Of a DNA stretch of 64,000 nt, positions 1 through 8,077 are shown piece by piece. Below the pieces are notes generated by a model that was not told the DNA's origin, searched no databases, and saw only the letters and a program-made list of their open reading frames with translations. The stretch covers positions 121,083 through 185,082 of the forward strand of contig NZ_JACFSZ010000006.1 of NCBI RefSeq assembly GCF_014805525.1. The letters run 5' to 3'. Source of the stretch: Rhabdothermincola sediminis (GTDB lineage Bacteria; Actinomycetota; Acidimicrobiia; Acidimicrobiales; Acidimicrobilacustridaceae). The position numbers and the translations under genes are program-made. Position 1 is the first letter of the stretch; each line of letters starts with the position of its first letter.

Positions 1-50
1 CCACGGCCATATAGTCCAGCGGCCTCGGCCGCCAGGTGCAACTCGGTCCG

Positions 51-3000
51 TCAGGCCAGGAGCGCGTCCGGGCCGAGCAGCACTCGCAGCTCCCCGAGCA
101 GCCCGTTCGACGCGTCGACGCAGAACTCGTCGGGGAGGCGCAAGACCTGGCGGTCACCGAGGTGCAGGAACACCTGGGACGAGCCCTGGTGCTCGCTCAG
201 CAGCCCCTTGAGGTTCTGCAGAAGCTGCTCGCTCATGGTGTTCGGTGACAGCAGGATCCGCACCGGGGGGGCCCCGTCGATCACCGGCTCGTACGCCTCG
301 ATCTCGGATGCCACCAGCTTGGGCTGGTCGTCGCGAGCGTCGACCCGACCCTTGACGATGACCACCGCATCGTCTTCGAGCACGTGGCCGTACTGCTGCA
401 TGGTCTTGGGGAAGACCATGCACTCGATGGAGCTCTGGAGATCCTCGAGGGTGAACACGGCCATGAGATCGCCCCGCTTCGTCCACTTCCGCTGGAGCGC
501 CGTGACCAGGCCGCCGACGGCCCGCACCGATCCGTCGGCGAGGTCTTCGAGCTCGGCGAGGGTGCACTCCGTCCGCCGCCGCAGCGATGCCTCCGCTCCC
601 ATCAGGGGGTGGTCGCTGACGTAGAGCCCGAGCATCTCCTTCTCGAAGGCCAGCCGGGTGCGCTTGTCGAACTCGATGTCGGGGATCTCGATGCGGGCGT
701 CGTCGAAGCTCGCTGCGGGCACATCGTCGAGAGCGGCGAAGAGCTCGAACTGCCCCTCGGCCTCCTTGCGGCGACGAGCGAGGGTGCGCTCGATGATCTG
801 CTCGAACACCCTGAGCAGTCCCTGCCGGGGGTGCCCGAGTGCGTCGAAGGCACCGGCCTTGATCAACGACTCCACCGCCCGCTTGTTGAGCACGGTGGAG
901 TCCACCCGGTCGCAGAAGTCGTAGAAGTCGGCGAACGGGCCGTTGGCCTCGCGCTCGGCGATGATCAGCGCCACCAGCCCTTCACCGACGTTGCGCACCG
1001 CGGAGAGCCCGAACGGGATCGAGCCCTTGCCCGTTTCCGGATCGATGACCGCCACGAAGTCGCTCTCGGACACGTTGATGTCCGGCACCAGCACCGGGAT
1101 GTTCATCAGCCGGCACTCGTTCAGGTAGACGGCCGCCTTCTCCAGGCTGGTCTTGACGCTGGTGAGCAGGCAGGCGAAGTACTCGACCGGGTAGTTCGCC
1201 TTGAGGTAGGCGGTCTGGTAGGCGACGTAGCCGTAGCCGTAGGAGTGCGACTTGTTGAAGGCGTAGTCGGCGAAGGGCTCGATGATGTCGAACCACTCCC
1301 TGCCCAGCTCCGCGCCGTAGCCCTGCTCGACACAGCCGGCGATGAACTTCTCCCGTTCGGCGGCGATCAGCTCCCGCACCTTCTTGCCGCACGCCTTGCG
1401 GAGGTTGTCGGCATCGGCCAACGAGTAGCCGGCGAAGCGCTGGGCGATCCGCATCACCGATTCCTGGTAGATCATCAGGCCGTAGGTGTCGGCCAGGATC
1501 TCCTCCGCGTCGGGGTGCAAGTACTCGATGGGCTTGCGACCGTTCTTGCGGTCCGCGTAGTCGAGGTGCATGTTGGCGGCCATCGGGCCCGGGCGGTACA
1601 GGGCCACCAGCGCGGCCACGTCCTCGAAGCAGTCCGGGGCGAGCGATCGCATGAGGGCCCGCATCGGCGCACCCTCGAGCTGGAACACCCCGATCGACTC
1701 ACCGCGCTTGAGCAGCTCGAAGGTGGCCTCGTCGTCGAGAGGCACCCGGTCGATGTCGACGTCGACGCCCCGGGTGCGCTTGATCATCTCGACGGTGTCG
1801 GTGATGACGTCGAGGTTCCGCAAGCCGAGGAAGTCCATCTTCAGCAGGCCCAGCTCTTCGACCCCGTGCATCTCGTACTGGGTGACGACCGGGGCTTGCT
1901 CGGGGTCCTGGCCGGATTCGGGCTTGCGCTGGATCGGCAGGTACTCGGTGAGCGGCTCCTTGGTGATCACCACCGCCGCGGCGTGGATGCCGTCCTGACG
2001 GCGCAGGCCTTCGAGACCCCGGGCCACGTCGATCACCCGCTTAGCGTCGGGATCGGTGACGTACATCTCGCGCAGCTCGGCCGCCATCTTGTAGCCGTCG
2101 GCGTACTTCGGGTGTTCCTCCATGCACGCGTACAGCGGGGTGTCACGCCCCATCACCAGTGGAGGCATCGCCTTGGCCACCTTGTCGCCCACCGCGTACG
2201 GGTAGCCCAGGACCCGTGCCGCGTCACGGACCGCGGCCCGAGCCTTGATGGTGGAGAACGTGACGATCTGGGCGACGTGGTCGCGCCCGTAGCGCTCTGC
2301 CGCGTAGCGGATCATCTCGTCCCGGTAGCGGGAGTCGAAGTCCATGTCGATGTCGGGCATGGAGATCCGCGACGGGTTCAGGAAGCGCTCGAAGAGCAGG
2401 TCGTAGCGGATCGGGTCGAGGTCCGTGATGCGCAAGCAGTAGGCAACCGCGCACCCGGCCGCGCTGCCCCTGCCGGGCCCCACCCGGATGCCTCGCTCCC
2501 GCGCGAAGCGGATGAGATCCCAGACGATGAGGAAGTACGAGCTGAAGCCCATGTCCGCGATGACCGCCAGCTCGTAAGCAAGACGCTCGACGATGTGGTC
2601 TGGCAACGGGTCACCCCAGCGCTCCCGGGCACCGGCGAAGGTGAGGTGCTCGAGGTACGCCCGGTCGTCAGCGAAGCCCTCGGGCAACGGGAAATCCGGA
2701 AGCTGAGGCTTGCCGAACTCGATGCGCACGTCGCAACGCTCTGCGATCCACAGCGTGTTGTCACACGCTTCGGGGAGCTCCGAGAACAGCCGGCGCATCT
2801 CGCCAGCGGTCTTCAGGAAGTGCTGGTCTCCGTGGAACTTGAACCGGTCGGGATCACTCATGAGCGAACCGGTCTGGACGCACAACAGTGCGTCGTGGGC
2901 CACGGCGTCGTGTTGGTGCGTGTAGTGACTGTCGTTGGTGGCGAGCACCGGCGCCTGCAGCCGGCGGGCGATCTCCAGCAGCTTCGGGTTCGTGTGCTGC

Positions 3001-3590
3001 TGTTCGGGCATGCCATGGTCTTGCAGCTCGATGAAGAAGTGGTCGCGACCGAAGATGTCCTGCAACCTGGCTGCCTTGGCCAGTGCCTCCTCTTCGTTGC
3101 CCTGGAGCAACGCCTGCAGGACCTGCCCACCCAGGCAGCCGCTGGTGACGATCAGGCCCTCGTGGTGCTCCTCCAGTAGCTCCCAGTCGACCTTGGGCTT
3201 CATGTAGTAGCCCTCGAGGTACGCGCGGCTGGAGAGCTGGATGAGGTTCTTGTAGCCCCTCTCGTCCTCGGCCAGCGCCGTGAGGTGGTAGTAGGCCTTG
3301 CGGCCTCCTTCGGCCTCGCCGCCGGTGTCATCCTGGCGACCGCGGCGGCTCGGCCGCTCCGTGCGGTGCTCGTAGGCCTGGTACAGCTCGGACCCGATGA
3401 TCGGCTTGATGCCCGCGGCCTGGCACGCCTTGTAGAAATCGAGCACCCCGTACATGTTCCCGTGGTCGGTGATGCCGATCGCGGGCTGCCCGTCGGCCGC
3501 GGCCTTGGCCACCACGTCGCTCACCCGGGCGGCACCGTCGAGCATCGAGAACTCGGTGTGGAGGTGCAGGTGGGCGAACGAATCGGTCAA
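51..3590 (-). CDS. dnaE: DNA polymerase III subunit alpha
   Basis: Replicative DNA polymerase catalytic subunit, cytoplasmic, part of the Pol III holoenzyme. About 1179 residues, a normal DnaE1 length. The N-terminal PHP domain begins with HLHLHTEFSMLDG. The palm carries PDIDMDF near residue 413, which holds two catalytic aspartates. The tail has an OB-fold (GGLVTALQRKWTKRGD). I chose the TTG at 3590 because GGAGGAG lies just upstream and the product then begins close to the PHP motif, as in the family. A GTG at 3617 would add nine residues. The C-terminus ends before the window edge, so the gene is complete. The upstream spacer has DnaA-box-like sequences. Confidence 0.97.
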   Translation of the reverse strand: MTDSFAHLHLHTEFSMLDGAARVSDVVAKAAADGQPAIGITDHGNMYGVLDFYKACQAAGIKPIIGSELYQAYEHRTERPSRRGRQDDTGGEAEGGRKAYYHLTALAEDERGYKNLIQLSSRAYLEGYYMKPKVDWELLEEHHEGLIVTSGCLGGQVLQALLQGNEEEALAKAARLQDIFGRDHFFIELQDHGMPEQQHTNPKLLEIARRLQAPVLATNDSHYTHQHDAVAHDALLCVQTGSLMSDPDRFKFHGDQHFLKTAGEMRRLFSELPEACDNTLWIAERCDVRIEFGKPQLPDFPLPEGFADDRAYLEHLTFAGARERWGDPLPDHIVERLAYELAVIADMGFSSYFLIVWDLIRFARERGIRVGPGRGSAAGCAVAYCLRITDLDPIRYDLLFERFLNPSRISMPDIDMDFDSRYRDEMIRYAAERYGRDHVAQIVTFSTIKARAAVRDAARVLGYPYAVGDKVAKAMPPLVMGRDTPLYACMEEHPKYADGYKMAAELREMYVTDPDAKRVIDVARGLEGLRRQDGIHAAAVVITKEPLTEYLPIQRKPESGQDPEQAPVVTQYEMHGVEELGLLKMDFLGLRNLDVITDTVEMIKRTRGVDVDIDRVPLDDEATFELLKRGESIGVFQLEGAPMRALMRSLAPDCFEDVAALVALYRPGPMAANMHLDYADRKNGRKPIEYLHPDAEEILADTYGLMIYQESVMRIAQRFAGYSLADADNLRKACGKKVRELIAAEREKFIAGCVEQGYGAELGREWFDIIEPFADYAFNKSHSYGYGYVAYQTAYLKANYPVEYFACLLTSVKTSLEKAAVYLNECRLMNIPVLVPDINVSESDFVAVIDPETGKGSIPFGLSAVRNVGEGLVALIIAEREANGPFADFYDFCDRVDSTVLNKRAVESLIKAGAFDALGHPRQGLLRVFEQIIERTLARRRKEAEGQFELFAALDDVPAASFDDARIEIPDIEFDKRTRLAFEKEMLGLYVSDHPLMGAEASLRRRTECTLAELEDLADGSVRAVGGLVTALQRKWTKRGDLMAVFTLEDLQSSIECMVFPKTMQQYGHVLEDDAVVIVKGRVDARDDQPKLVASEIEAYEPVIDGAPPVRILLSPNTMSEQLLQNLKGLLSEHQGSSQVFLHLGDRQVLRLPDEFCVDASNGLLGELRVLLGPDALLA

Positions 3591-3599
3591 CGGCTCTCT

Positions 3600-3612
3600 C
3601 CTCCACAGGCCG
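3600..3612 (-). promoter_or_regulatory. Ribosome binding site deciding the dnaE start
   Basis: On the minus strand GGAGGAGAG lies about nine bases before the TTG at 3590. The in-frame GTG at 3617 lies upstream of this element and has no comparable site, so TTG is favoured. Confidence 0.55.
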
Positions 3613-3756
3613 TCCACAACTGTCGTCCTCAGGCTGTGGACGAACTACACGGGTGTGATTCGGACCGTACCACGGGCCGGGGTGTTCCGCCGGCGGTCGA
3701 TGCCCGATCCCGCCGATGGCCACCGTGGGCTGCTCCGCCGGGTCTACAGGCCGGGT

Positions 3757-4266
3757 CTACAGGTAGGTGCCGGGCCGTTCCGCCGGTGAAGGTCGGGCGC
3801 CCGGCTGAGCCGGGTTGAGCTGGGCGCGCATGTTCTCGAGCTGCTGGCGGGCAGCCATCTGCTGGGCGAACAGCGTGGCTTGGATGCCGTGAAAGAGACC
3901 CTCGAGCCAGCCCACCAGCTGCGCCTGCGCCACCCGGAGCTCGAGGTCGGAGGGGATGGTCTGGTCACCGAAGGGCAGCGCCAAACGCTCCAGCTCGGCC
4001 CGCAGGTCTGGAGAGAGCGCGGAGCCCAGCTCGTCGACCGAGGTCTGGTAGATGGACTTGAGGCGCTCCCGCGAGGGCTCGTCCAGCGTGGTGGAGCGGA
4101 CCTCGTCCAAGAGCTGCTTGATCATCGAACCGACACGCATGACCTTCGCGGGCTCCGACACGAGCTCCCGCTCGGGAGGCTCATGCTTGCCCGCGTCGTC
4201 ATCGCTCGGGAGGATCAGCTCGCCGTGCTCGACGGTCGGTCCAGCATCGATCGGGTCATCCGGCAT
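3757..4266 (-). CDS. bpa: Bacterial proteasome activator, Bpa/PafE family
   Basis: 169 residues matching the actinobacterial DUF2587 family. Its members form ATP-independent rings that open the 20S proteasome gate. The central helical core (RVGSMIKQLLDEVRSTTLDE, then SRERLKSIYQTSVDELG) and the WLEGLFHGIQATLFAQQMAA helix fit the family. The chain ends in GTYL; mycobacterial homologues end in GQYL, the docking motif. A GAGGAG ribosome site precedes the ATG. The gene follows the phosphodiesterase by 22 bases and is probably cotranscribed. No proteasome subunit or Pup ligase lies in this window. Confidence 0.85.
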   Translation of the reverse strand: MPDDPIDAGPTVEHGELILPSDDDAGKHEPPERELVSEPAKVMRVGSMIKQLLDEVRSTTLDEPSRERLKSIYQTSVDELGSALSPDLRAELERLALPFGDQTIPSDLELRVAQAQLVGWLEGLFHGIQATLFAQQMAARQQLENMRAQLNPAQPGARPSPAERPGTYL

Positions 4267-4288
4267 GGCGCGTGCTCCTCAGGGTCGG

Positions 4289-5386
4289 TCAGGCGCGGCG
4301 TGCCAGCAGCGGCACGCGCATCTCTGCAGGGGTGAGGGACCCGTGGCGGGCCACCAGCTCGAACGGACCGGTGTCGTCCGGATCGACGTAGGCCACCGGG
4401 TCCCGGGCCACGAGGGCGACGTCGCCGAGCCGGGATCGGGCCGCGTCGACCGTCGTCGGACCGAACCAGTGCTCGTCGAGCATCTGATCCCGGCTGACGA
4501 CCCACCCGGTCGTGCTGTGGTGGGCACGGGCGGCTTCGAGCAACGCCGGGCTGCGCCCCGGTCGGGCGTGCAGCCACCGGAAGCGACCCTCCCCCGACTG
4601 GTGGGAGACGTGGGCCATCACGTCGTCGTGCAGGGTCACGAGGTTCCCACCGACCTCGACCTGGCCGTGGTCGGCGGTGACGACGAGCGATGAGCCCTCC
4701 GGCAGGAGCTCCAGCAGGTACCCGACCACCTCTTCGACCGCGATGAGCTCGGCGTCGTACTGCTCGCCCAGCCCGTACTCGTGCGCGACCTTGTCGACCC
4801 CGTCGTAGTAGGCGTACACGAACGGCTCACCCGCCCGCAGGAGGCGGGTGGTCTCGGCCACCAGGGTCGATGGCATGCGGTAGCCGCAGAAGCGGGTGCC
4901 GTCGAGGTGGGCCTGGGTGAACCCGGTCTGGCGGAACTCGGCCCGGGTGACCACGGCGGGCCGGTGGCCGAGGAAGGGCTCGATGGACTGCACCTTCTCC
5001 GGTGGGATGGCCTCGCGGGCGTCACGTCCTGCGACCGACCACCGCAGCACATTGAGGACCTCACCTTCCATGCTCATCCGGTAGCCGATCACGCCGTGCT
5101 CACCGGGTGGCAGGCCCGTCACGATCGAGCTGAGCGCGGTCGAGGTGGTCGAGGGCGCGACCGTGAGGATCGGCCCACCCTCCATGCTGCACAGCGTCGG
5201 AGCCAGGTGCGCGCGCTCCTGCAGTTGCTCCCAGCCGAGCCCGTCGAGGACGAGCAGGACCACCTGGTCGGCGCGGGCCGCGCTCGGGAGCCACGACGGG
5301 GGATCGTCGGGGGGCTCCAGCAGCGCCGGCATGATGTTGGTGATGCAGGCTCCTCCGTAGTCCGGAAGCAGGAGTTCGTCGCCCAA
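4289..5386 (-). CDS. Alkaline phosphatase superfamily phosphodiesterase
   Basis: 365 residues resembling type I phosphodiesterase/nucleotide pyrophosphatase proteins. Metal and nucleophile motifs can be seen: LVLDGLGW (Asp48), APSTTSTALSS with a Thr nucleophile near 80, YDGVDKVAHEYG and TADHGQVEV. The TTG start has AAAGGA upstream and a TACGGT -10 element at 5412-5417. No signal peptide is obvious, so it may be cytoplasmic. The substrate is unknown. It is divergent from the Rrf2 regulator and upstream of bpa. Confidence 0.8.
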   Translation of the reverse strand: MGDELLLPDYGGACITNIMPALLEPPDDPPSWLPSAARADQVVLLVLDGLGWEQLQERAHLAPTLCSMEGGPILTVAPSTTSTALSSIVTGLPPGEHGVIGYRMSMEGEVLNVLRWSVAGRDAREAIPPEKVQSIEPFLGHRPAVVTRAEFRQTGFTQAHLDGTRFCGYRMPSTLVAETTRLLRAGEPFVYAYYDGVDKVAHEYGLGEQYDAELIAVEEVVGYLLELLPEGSSLVVTADHGQVEVGGNLVTLHDDVMAHVSHQSGEGRFRWLHARPGRSPALLEAARAHHSTTGWVVSRDQMLDEHWFGPTTVDAARSRLGDVALVARDPVAYVDPDDTGPFELVARHGSLTPAEMRVPLLARRA

Positions 5387-5411
5387 CTGGTTCCTTTCCG
5401 CTCGCCGATCA

Positions 5412-5417
5412 ACCGTA
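5412..5417 (-). promoter_or_regulatory. -10 element for the phosphodiesterase-bpa unit
   Basis: TACGGT on the minus strand predicts a start near 5405 and a leader of about 19 bases carrying AAAGGA before the TTG at 5386. Confidence 0.35.
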
Positions 5418-5453
5418 CCGGACCCGGGAGGGCCTCCACACGCCCGCCCACCC

Positions 5454-5459
5454 TACGAT
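5454..5459 (+). promoter_or_regulatory. -10 element for a leaderless Rrf2 mRNA
   Basis: TACGAT is followed by seven bases and then the GTG at 5467. This puts the expected transcription start on the start codon. Confidence 0.55.
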
Positions 5460-5466
5460 GGAGCGG

Positions 5467-5934
5467 GTGAAGGTCTCGACGCGTGGCGACTACGCCAGCC
5501 GGGCCCTCCTCTCGCTCGCCCTGCACGCGCACGAGGATGGGCCGACGTCGGTGCGCGACATCGCGGAGCGGACCGGGTTGCCCCAGCCCTACCTGGAGCA
5601 GATCCTCCTGGCGCTGAAGGGAGCCGGGCTGGTGCGCTCCAAGCGAGGGGTGGGCGGTGGCTACGTGTTGGCCCGCCCCCCCAAGGAGATCGCCCTCTCG
5701 GAGATCCTCTCCGCGGTTGACGGCCCGATCGTGGCCGGCGACTTCGGCGAGCCCCACACCAACGGGGCCTGTGACCACGAGGGCCAGTGCGTGCTGCTCG
5801 CGATCTGGGCCGACGTCGGTGAGCACATGCGCCGCTACCTCGGATCGCTCACGCTGGCCGACATCGTGGACATGGCTCGCGGCGAGGCTCCCTGGCCGGA
5901 CGAGAAGCCCGAGGACGCCGAGCCCGTCAGCTGA
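5467..5934 (+). CDS. Rrf2 family transcriptional regulator
   Basis: 155 residues. The winged helix-turn-helix begins at once (VKVSTRGDYASRALLSLALH), with the DIAERTGLPQPYLEQILLAL recognition region and a wing, RGVGGGYVLARP. Fe-S Rrf2 proteins usually have three cysteines after the wing. Only two are visible here (GACDHEGQC), so cluster binding is uncertain. I chose GTG 5467 over ATG 5458 because the family starts at this point and a TACGAT element sits seven bases upstream. Its 3' end overlaps the convergent rluD-like gene by eight bases. Target genes are unknown. Confidence 0.88.
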   Translation: MKVSTRGDYASRALLSLALHAHEDGPTSVRDIAERTGLPQPYLEQILLALKGAGLVRSKRGVGGGYVLARPPKEIALSEILSAVDGPIVAGDFGEPHTNGACDHEGQCVLLAIWADVGEHMRRYLGSLTLADIVDMARGEAPWPDEKPEDAEPVS

Positions 5935-6841
5935 GTCGGTCGAGCACCCGACGCAGATCGGTCGGCAGGGGGGACTCGACCGCGATGGTGGCCCCCGTCA
6001 CCGGGTGCTCGAAGCGCAGCTCGCCCGCGTGGAGGAAGATCCTCGGCACTGGCAGCGAAGGGCGGGCACCGCCGTAGCGCTCGTCGCCCACGACCGGATG
6101 CCCGATCGCCGCGAGGTGGACGCGGATCTGGTGAGTCCTCCCGGTCTCGAGCTGGCAGCGCAACAAGGTCACCGCCACCGGTTCGTGGAAGGACCTCACC
6201 ACCTCGTAGCGGGTTCGCGCCTCACGGCCGCCGGTGGCCACGGCCATCCGGGTCGGATCCCGAGCCGAGCGTCCGATGGGAGCATCGACGACCCCCCGGG
6301 CACTCTCGAACGCCCCCCAGGCCAGCGCCTGGTAACGCCGCTCGACCCGCCGGGCTGCCAGCGCTTCGACCAGCCCGTCGTAGGCTGCCGCCGTTCGCGC
6401 CACCACCATCAGCCCGGACGTGTCCCGATCGAGACGGTGCACGATCCCCGGTCGTTGTGGCTCCGGCCCCACCGTGGCGATCTCCGGGTAGCGGGCCAGC
6501 AGCCCGTTGACCAGCGTTCCCACCCGGCACCCCGCCCCGGGATGCACGACCAGGCCGGGAGGCTTGTCGACGATCACCACGTCGGGATCTTCGTGGAGGA
6601 CCTCGAACGCCACGGCCGGATCCGGCTGGGGTCCCGCTCCGGGGCCCGGCAGGGGACGGTCGACCTCGAGACGATCGCCCTCCTCGACCCGATGCGACTT
6701 GGTCTTGACCGCCACGCCGTTGACCAGTACCCGTCCGGCGGTGACCAGCTCGGCGGCCTCGGCCCGGCTGGCACCCGTCATGAGCGACACCGCCCGATCC
6801 ACCCGCTCACCGGCCAGTGCGGCGGGGACCCTCTCGATCAC
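5927..6841 (-). CDS. rluD: RluA/RluD family 23S rRNA pseudouridine synthase
   Basis: 304 residues. An N-terminal S4 RNA-binding domain (SRAEAAELVTAGRVLVNG) is followed by the catalytic domain. HRLDRDTSGLMVV contains the catalytic Asp at about residue 138. RTHQIRVHLAAIGHPVVGD is the RluA-class signature. The start is a GTG overlapping the lspA stop (GTGA). Upstream in-frame ATGs would lie inside lspA. The order lspA-rluD is conserved in Actinobacteria. The exact uridine targets cannot be read from sequence, so the symbol is a family-level assignment. Confidence 0.9.
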   Translation of the reverse strand: MIERVPAALAGERVDRAVSLMTGASRAEAAELVTAGRVLVNGVAVKTKSHRVEEGDRLEVDRPLPGPGAGPQPDPAVAFEVLHEDPDVVIVDKPPGLVVHPGAGCRVGTLVNGLLARYPEIATVGPEPQRPGIVHRLDRDTSGLMVVARTAAAYDGLVEALAARRVERRYQALAWGAFESARGVVDAPIGRSARDPTRMAVATGGREARTRYEVVRSFHEPVAVTLLRCQLETGRTHQIRVHLAAIGHPVVGDERYGGARPSLPVPRIFLHAGELRFEHPVTGATIAVESPLPTDLRRVLDRLS

Positions 6842-7317
6842 GGCTCCGCAGCCCGGAAGGAGCTCACCAGGAACAGTGCCACCCCGATCACCACGGCCGC
6901 GTCCGCCAGGTTGAAGATGGGCCACCACTGCAGGTCGATGAAATCCACCACGGCCCCGGACAGGAACCCGTCACCCCGGAAGGCCCGGTCGCCGAGGTTG
7001 CTGAGCGCACCACCGAGCAGCAACCCGACCGCCATCGCGCCGGCCCGCGACGAGATCGTGCGGCCGTGCCAGACCAGCACGCCGATGACCGCGATCACGA
7101 CCACCGCGATGAGTGGGCCGAACCCGCCGCCGAGGCTGAAGGCGAAGCCGGTGTTGTACGTGAGGTTGAGACGCAGGGTCCACACGAGGTCGATGACCCG
7201 GCCGTCGGCGAGCGCCTCGAGTGCCCACCACTTCGTCAACTGATCAGCCAGGACGACGGTCGCGGCGACGGCCGCCGGGAGCAGCCGATGATGCCGCTCC
7301 GAGGCGGCCGGCACCAC
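6838..7317 (-). CDS. lspA: Lipoprotein signal peptidase (signal peptidase II)
   Basis: 159 residues with four predicted membrane helices. This aspartic protease removes signal peptides from prolipoproteins at the membrane. The catalytic pair is visible: Asp110 in SNLGDR and Asp139 in FNLADA. The family NTGFAFS motif is at 55-61. It starts eight bases after the dksA-like gene and overlaps rluD by four bases, so all three are probably one transcript. Lipoproteins elsewhere in the window (39177, 40516, 47367) are plausible substrates. Confidence 0.95.
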   Translation of the reverse strand: MVPAASERHHRLLPAAVAATVVLADQLTKWWALEALADGRVIDLVWTLRLNLTYNTGFAFSLGGGFGPLIAVVVIAVIGVLVWHGRTISSRAGAMAVGLLLGGALSNLGDRAFRGDGFLSGAVVDFIDLQWWPIFNLADAAVVIGVALFLVSSFRAAEP

Positions 7318-7325
7318 CGGTCCGC

Positions 7326-7937
7326 TCAGCGGCGCCCGAACCCCCCGGCCTTGTACTCGACGCGCTCCCGGGCCCAGGGGATGGCCCGGAGCCGCTCCTT
7401 GGGGATCGCGAGACCCGAGACCTCGCAGATGCCGTAGGTGCCGTCGACGATCTTCGCCAGGGCCCGGTCGATCTCCTCCACCTGGCTGCGGAACTGCGCG
7501 GAGAGCGCCAGGTCGCGCTCACGCTCGACGGCCAGGGTGTCGCCCTCGCCGGACTCCTCGTCGAACTGGACGTCGCCGGGTTCGCGCATCTGGGCCAGCT
7601 CGTTGGCCTCGGCGGTCAGCGCCTCGGCGTCGTGAACCAGTCGGGAACGCTCTTTCAGCAGCGCCTCCCGCTGGGCGTCGAGGAACTTCGCGTCGAACGG
7701 CGACTTGGGCTTGCCGGGCGGCGCCTGCCTGGCCGGAGCCTTGCTGGCAGCGGCCTTCTTCGCCGGCGCCTTCTTGGCGGCCTTCTTCGCCGGCGCCTTC
7801 TTGGCGGCCTTCTTCGCCGGCGCCTTCCTGGCCGCCTTCTTCACCGGCGCCTTCTTCACCGGCGCCTTCTTGGCGGCCTTCTTCGCCGGCGCCTTCCTGG
7901 CGGCCGCCTTCTTGGTGGGGGCCTTCTTCGTCGCCAT
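7326..7937 (-). CDS. TraR/DksA-like protein with histone H1-like Lys/Ala/Pro tail
   Basis: 203 residues in two parts. Residues 2 to about 75 are a KKAPAKKA-type repeat like eukaryotic H1 or mycobacterial HupB tails, which suggests nucleic-acid binding. The rest resembles actinobacterial DksA/TraR proteins: a coiled coil and a degenerate C4 zinc finger (GICEVSGLAIPKERLRAIPW). Only one of the four zinc cysteines remains. A leader ATG at 7964 is possible, but AGAGGAG lies before 7937. First gene of the lspA-rluD operon. A role in RNA polymerase or nucleoid control is inference. Confidence 0.75.
   Translation of the reverse strand: MATKKAPTKKAAARKAPAKKAAKKAPVKKAPVKKAARKAPAKKAAKKAPAKKAAKKAPAKKAAASKAPARQAPPGKPKSPFDAKFLDAQREALLKERSRLVHDAEALTAEANELAQMREPGDVQFDEESGEGDTLAVERERDLALSAQFRSQVEEIDRALAKIVDGTYGICEVSGLAIPKERLRAIPWARERVEYKAGGFGRR
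7750..7925. repeat. 27-bp tandem coding repeats (KKAPAKKAA units)
   Basis: The same nine-codon block recurs at 7756, 7783 and 7810, then degenerates. Differences are mainly single-base. Copy number in such arrays often varies between strains. Confidence 0.8.
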
Positions 7938-7996
7938 CTGGTCGACAACTCCTCTCACGGCCATGCTTCCGGCCAGTCCGCCGCGAAAGGTCGCGG

Positions 7997-8025
7997 AGGC
8001 TAGGGCCTCGCCCTCCGACGGTCAA
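7997..8025 (-). promoter_or_regulatory. Promoter of the dksA-like/lspA/rluD operon
   Basis: Minus-strand TTGACC (8020-8025), 17-base spacer, TAGCCT (7997-8002). Transcription would start near 7990 and give a leader of about 50 bases. Confidence 0.6.
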
Positions 8026-8064
8026 CCCTCAGCATCAGGTTCGCGACCCGACGCGGCCGACCCG

Positions 8065-8070
8065 TAGGCT
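8065..8070 (+). promoter_or_regulatory. -10 element for leaderless ileS mRNA
   Basis: TAGGCT followed by seven bases and the ileS ATG at 8078. No ribosome binding site lies between them. Confidence 0.55.
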
Positions 8071-8077
8071 ACGAGCC

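Noticed and set aside
19..32. GCGGCC/GGCCGC stem downstream of dnaE as a terminator
   Set aside because: Two-base gap, no T run and the region is cut by the window edge.
384..3179. 931-codon open frame on the plus strand
   Set aside because: Antisense shadow of dnaE; composition is His/Val/Leu/Arg/Asp-rich with no domain, and dnaE covers the region fully.
7750..7925. Tandem repeats as a CRISPR array
   Set aside because: 27-base units are contiguous, coding and without spacers; they encode KKAPAKKA.
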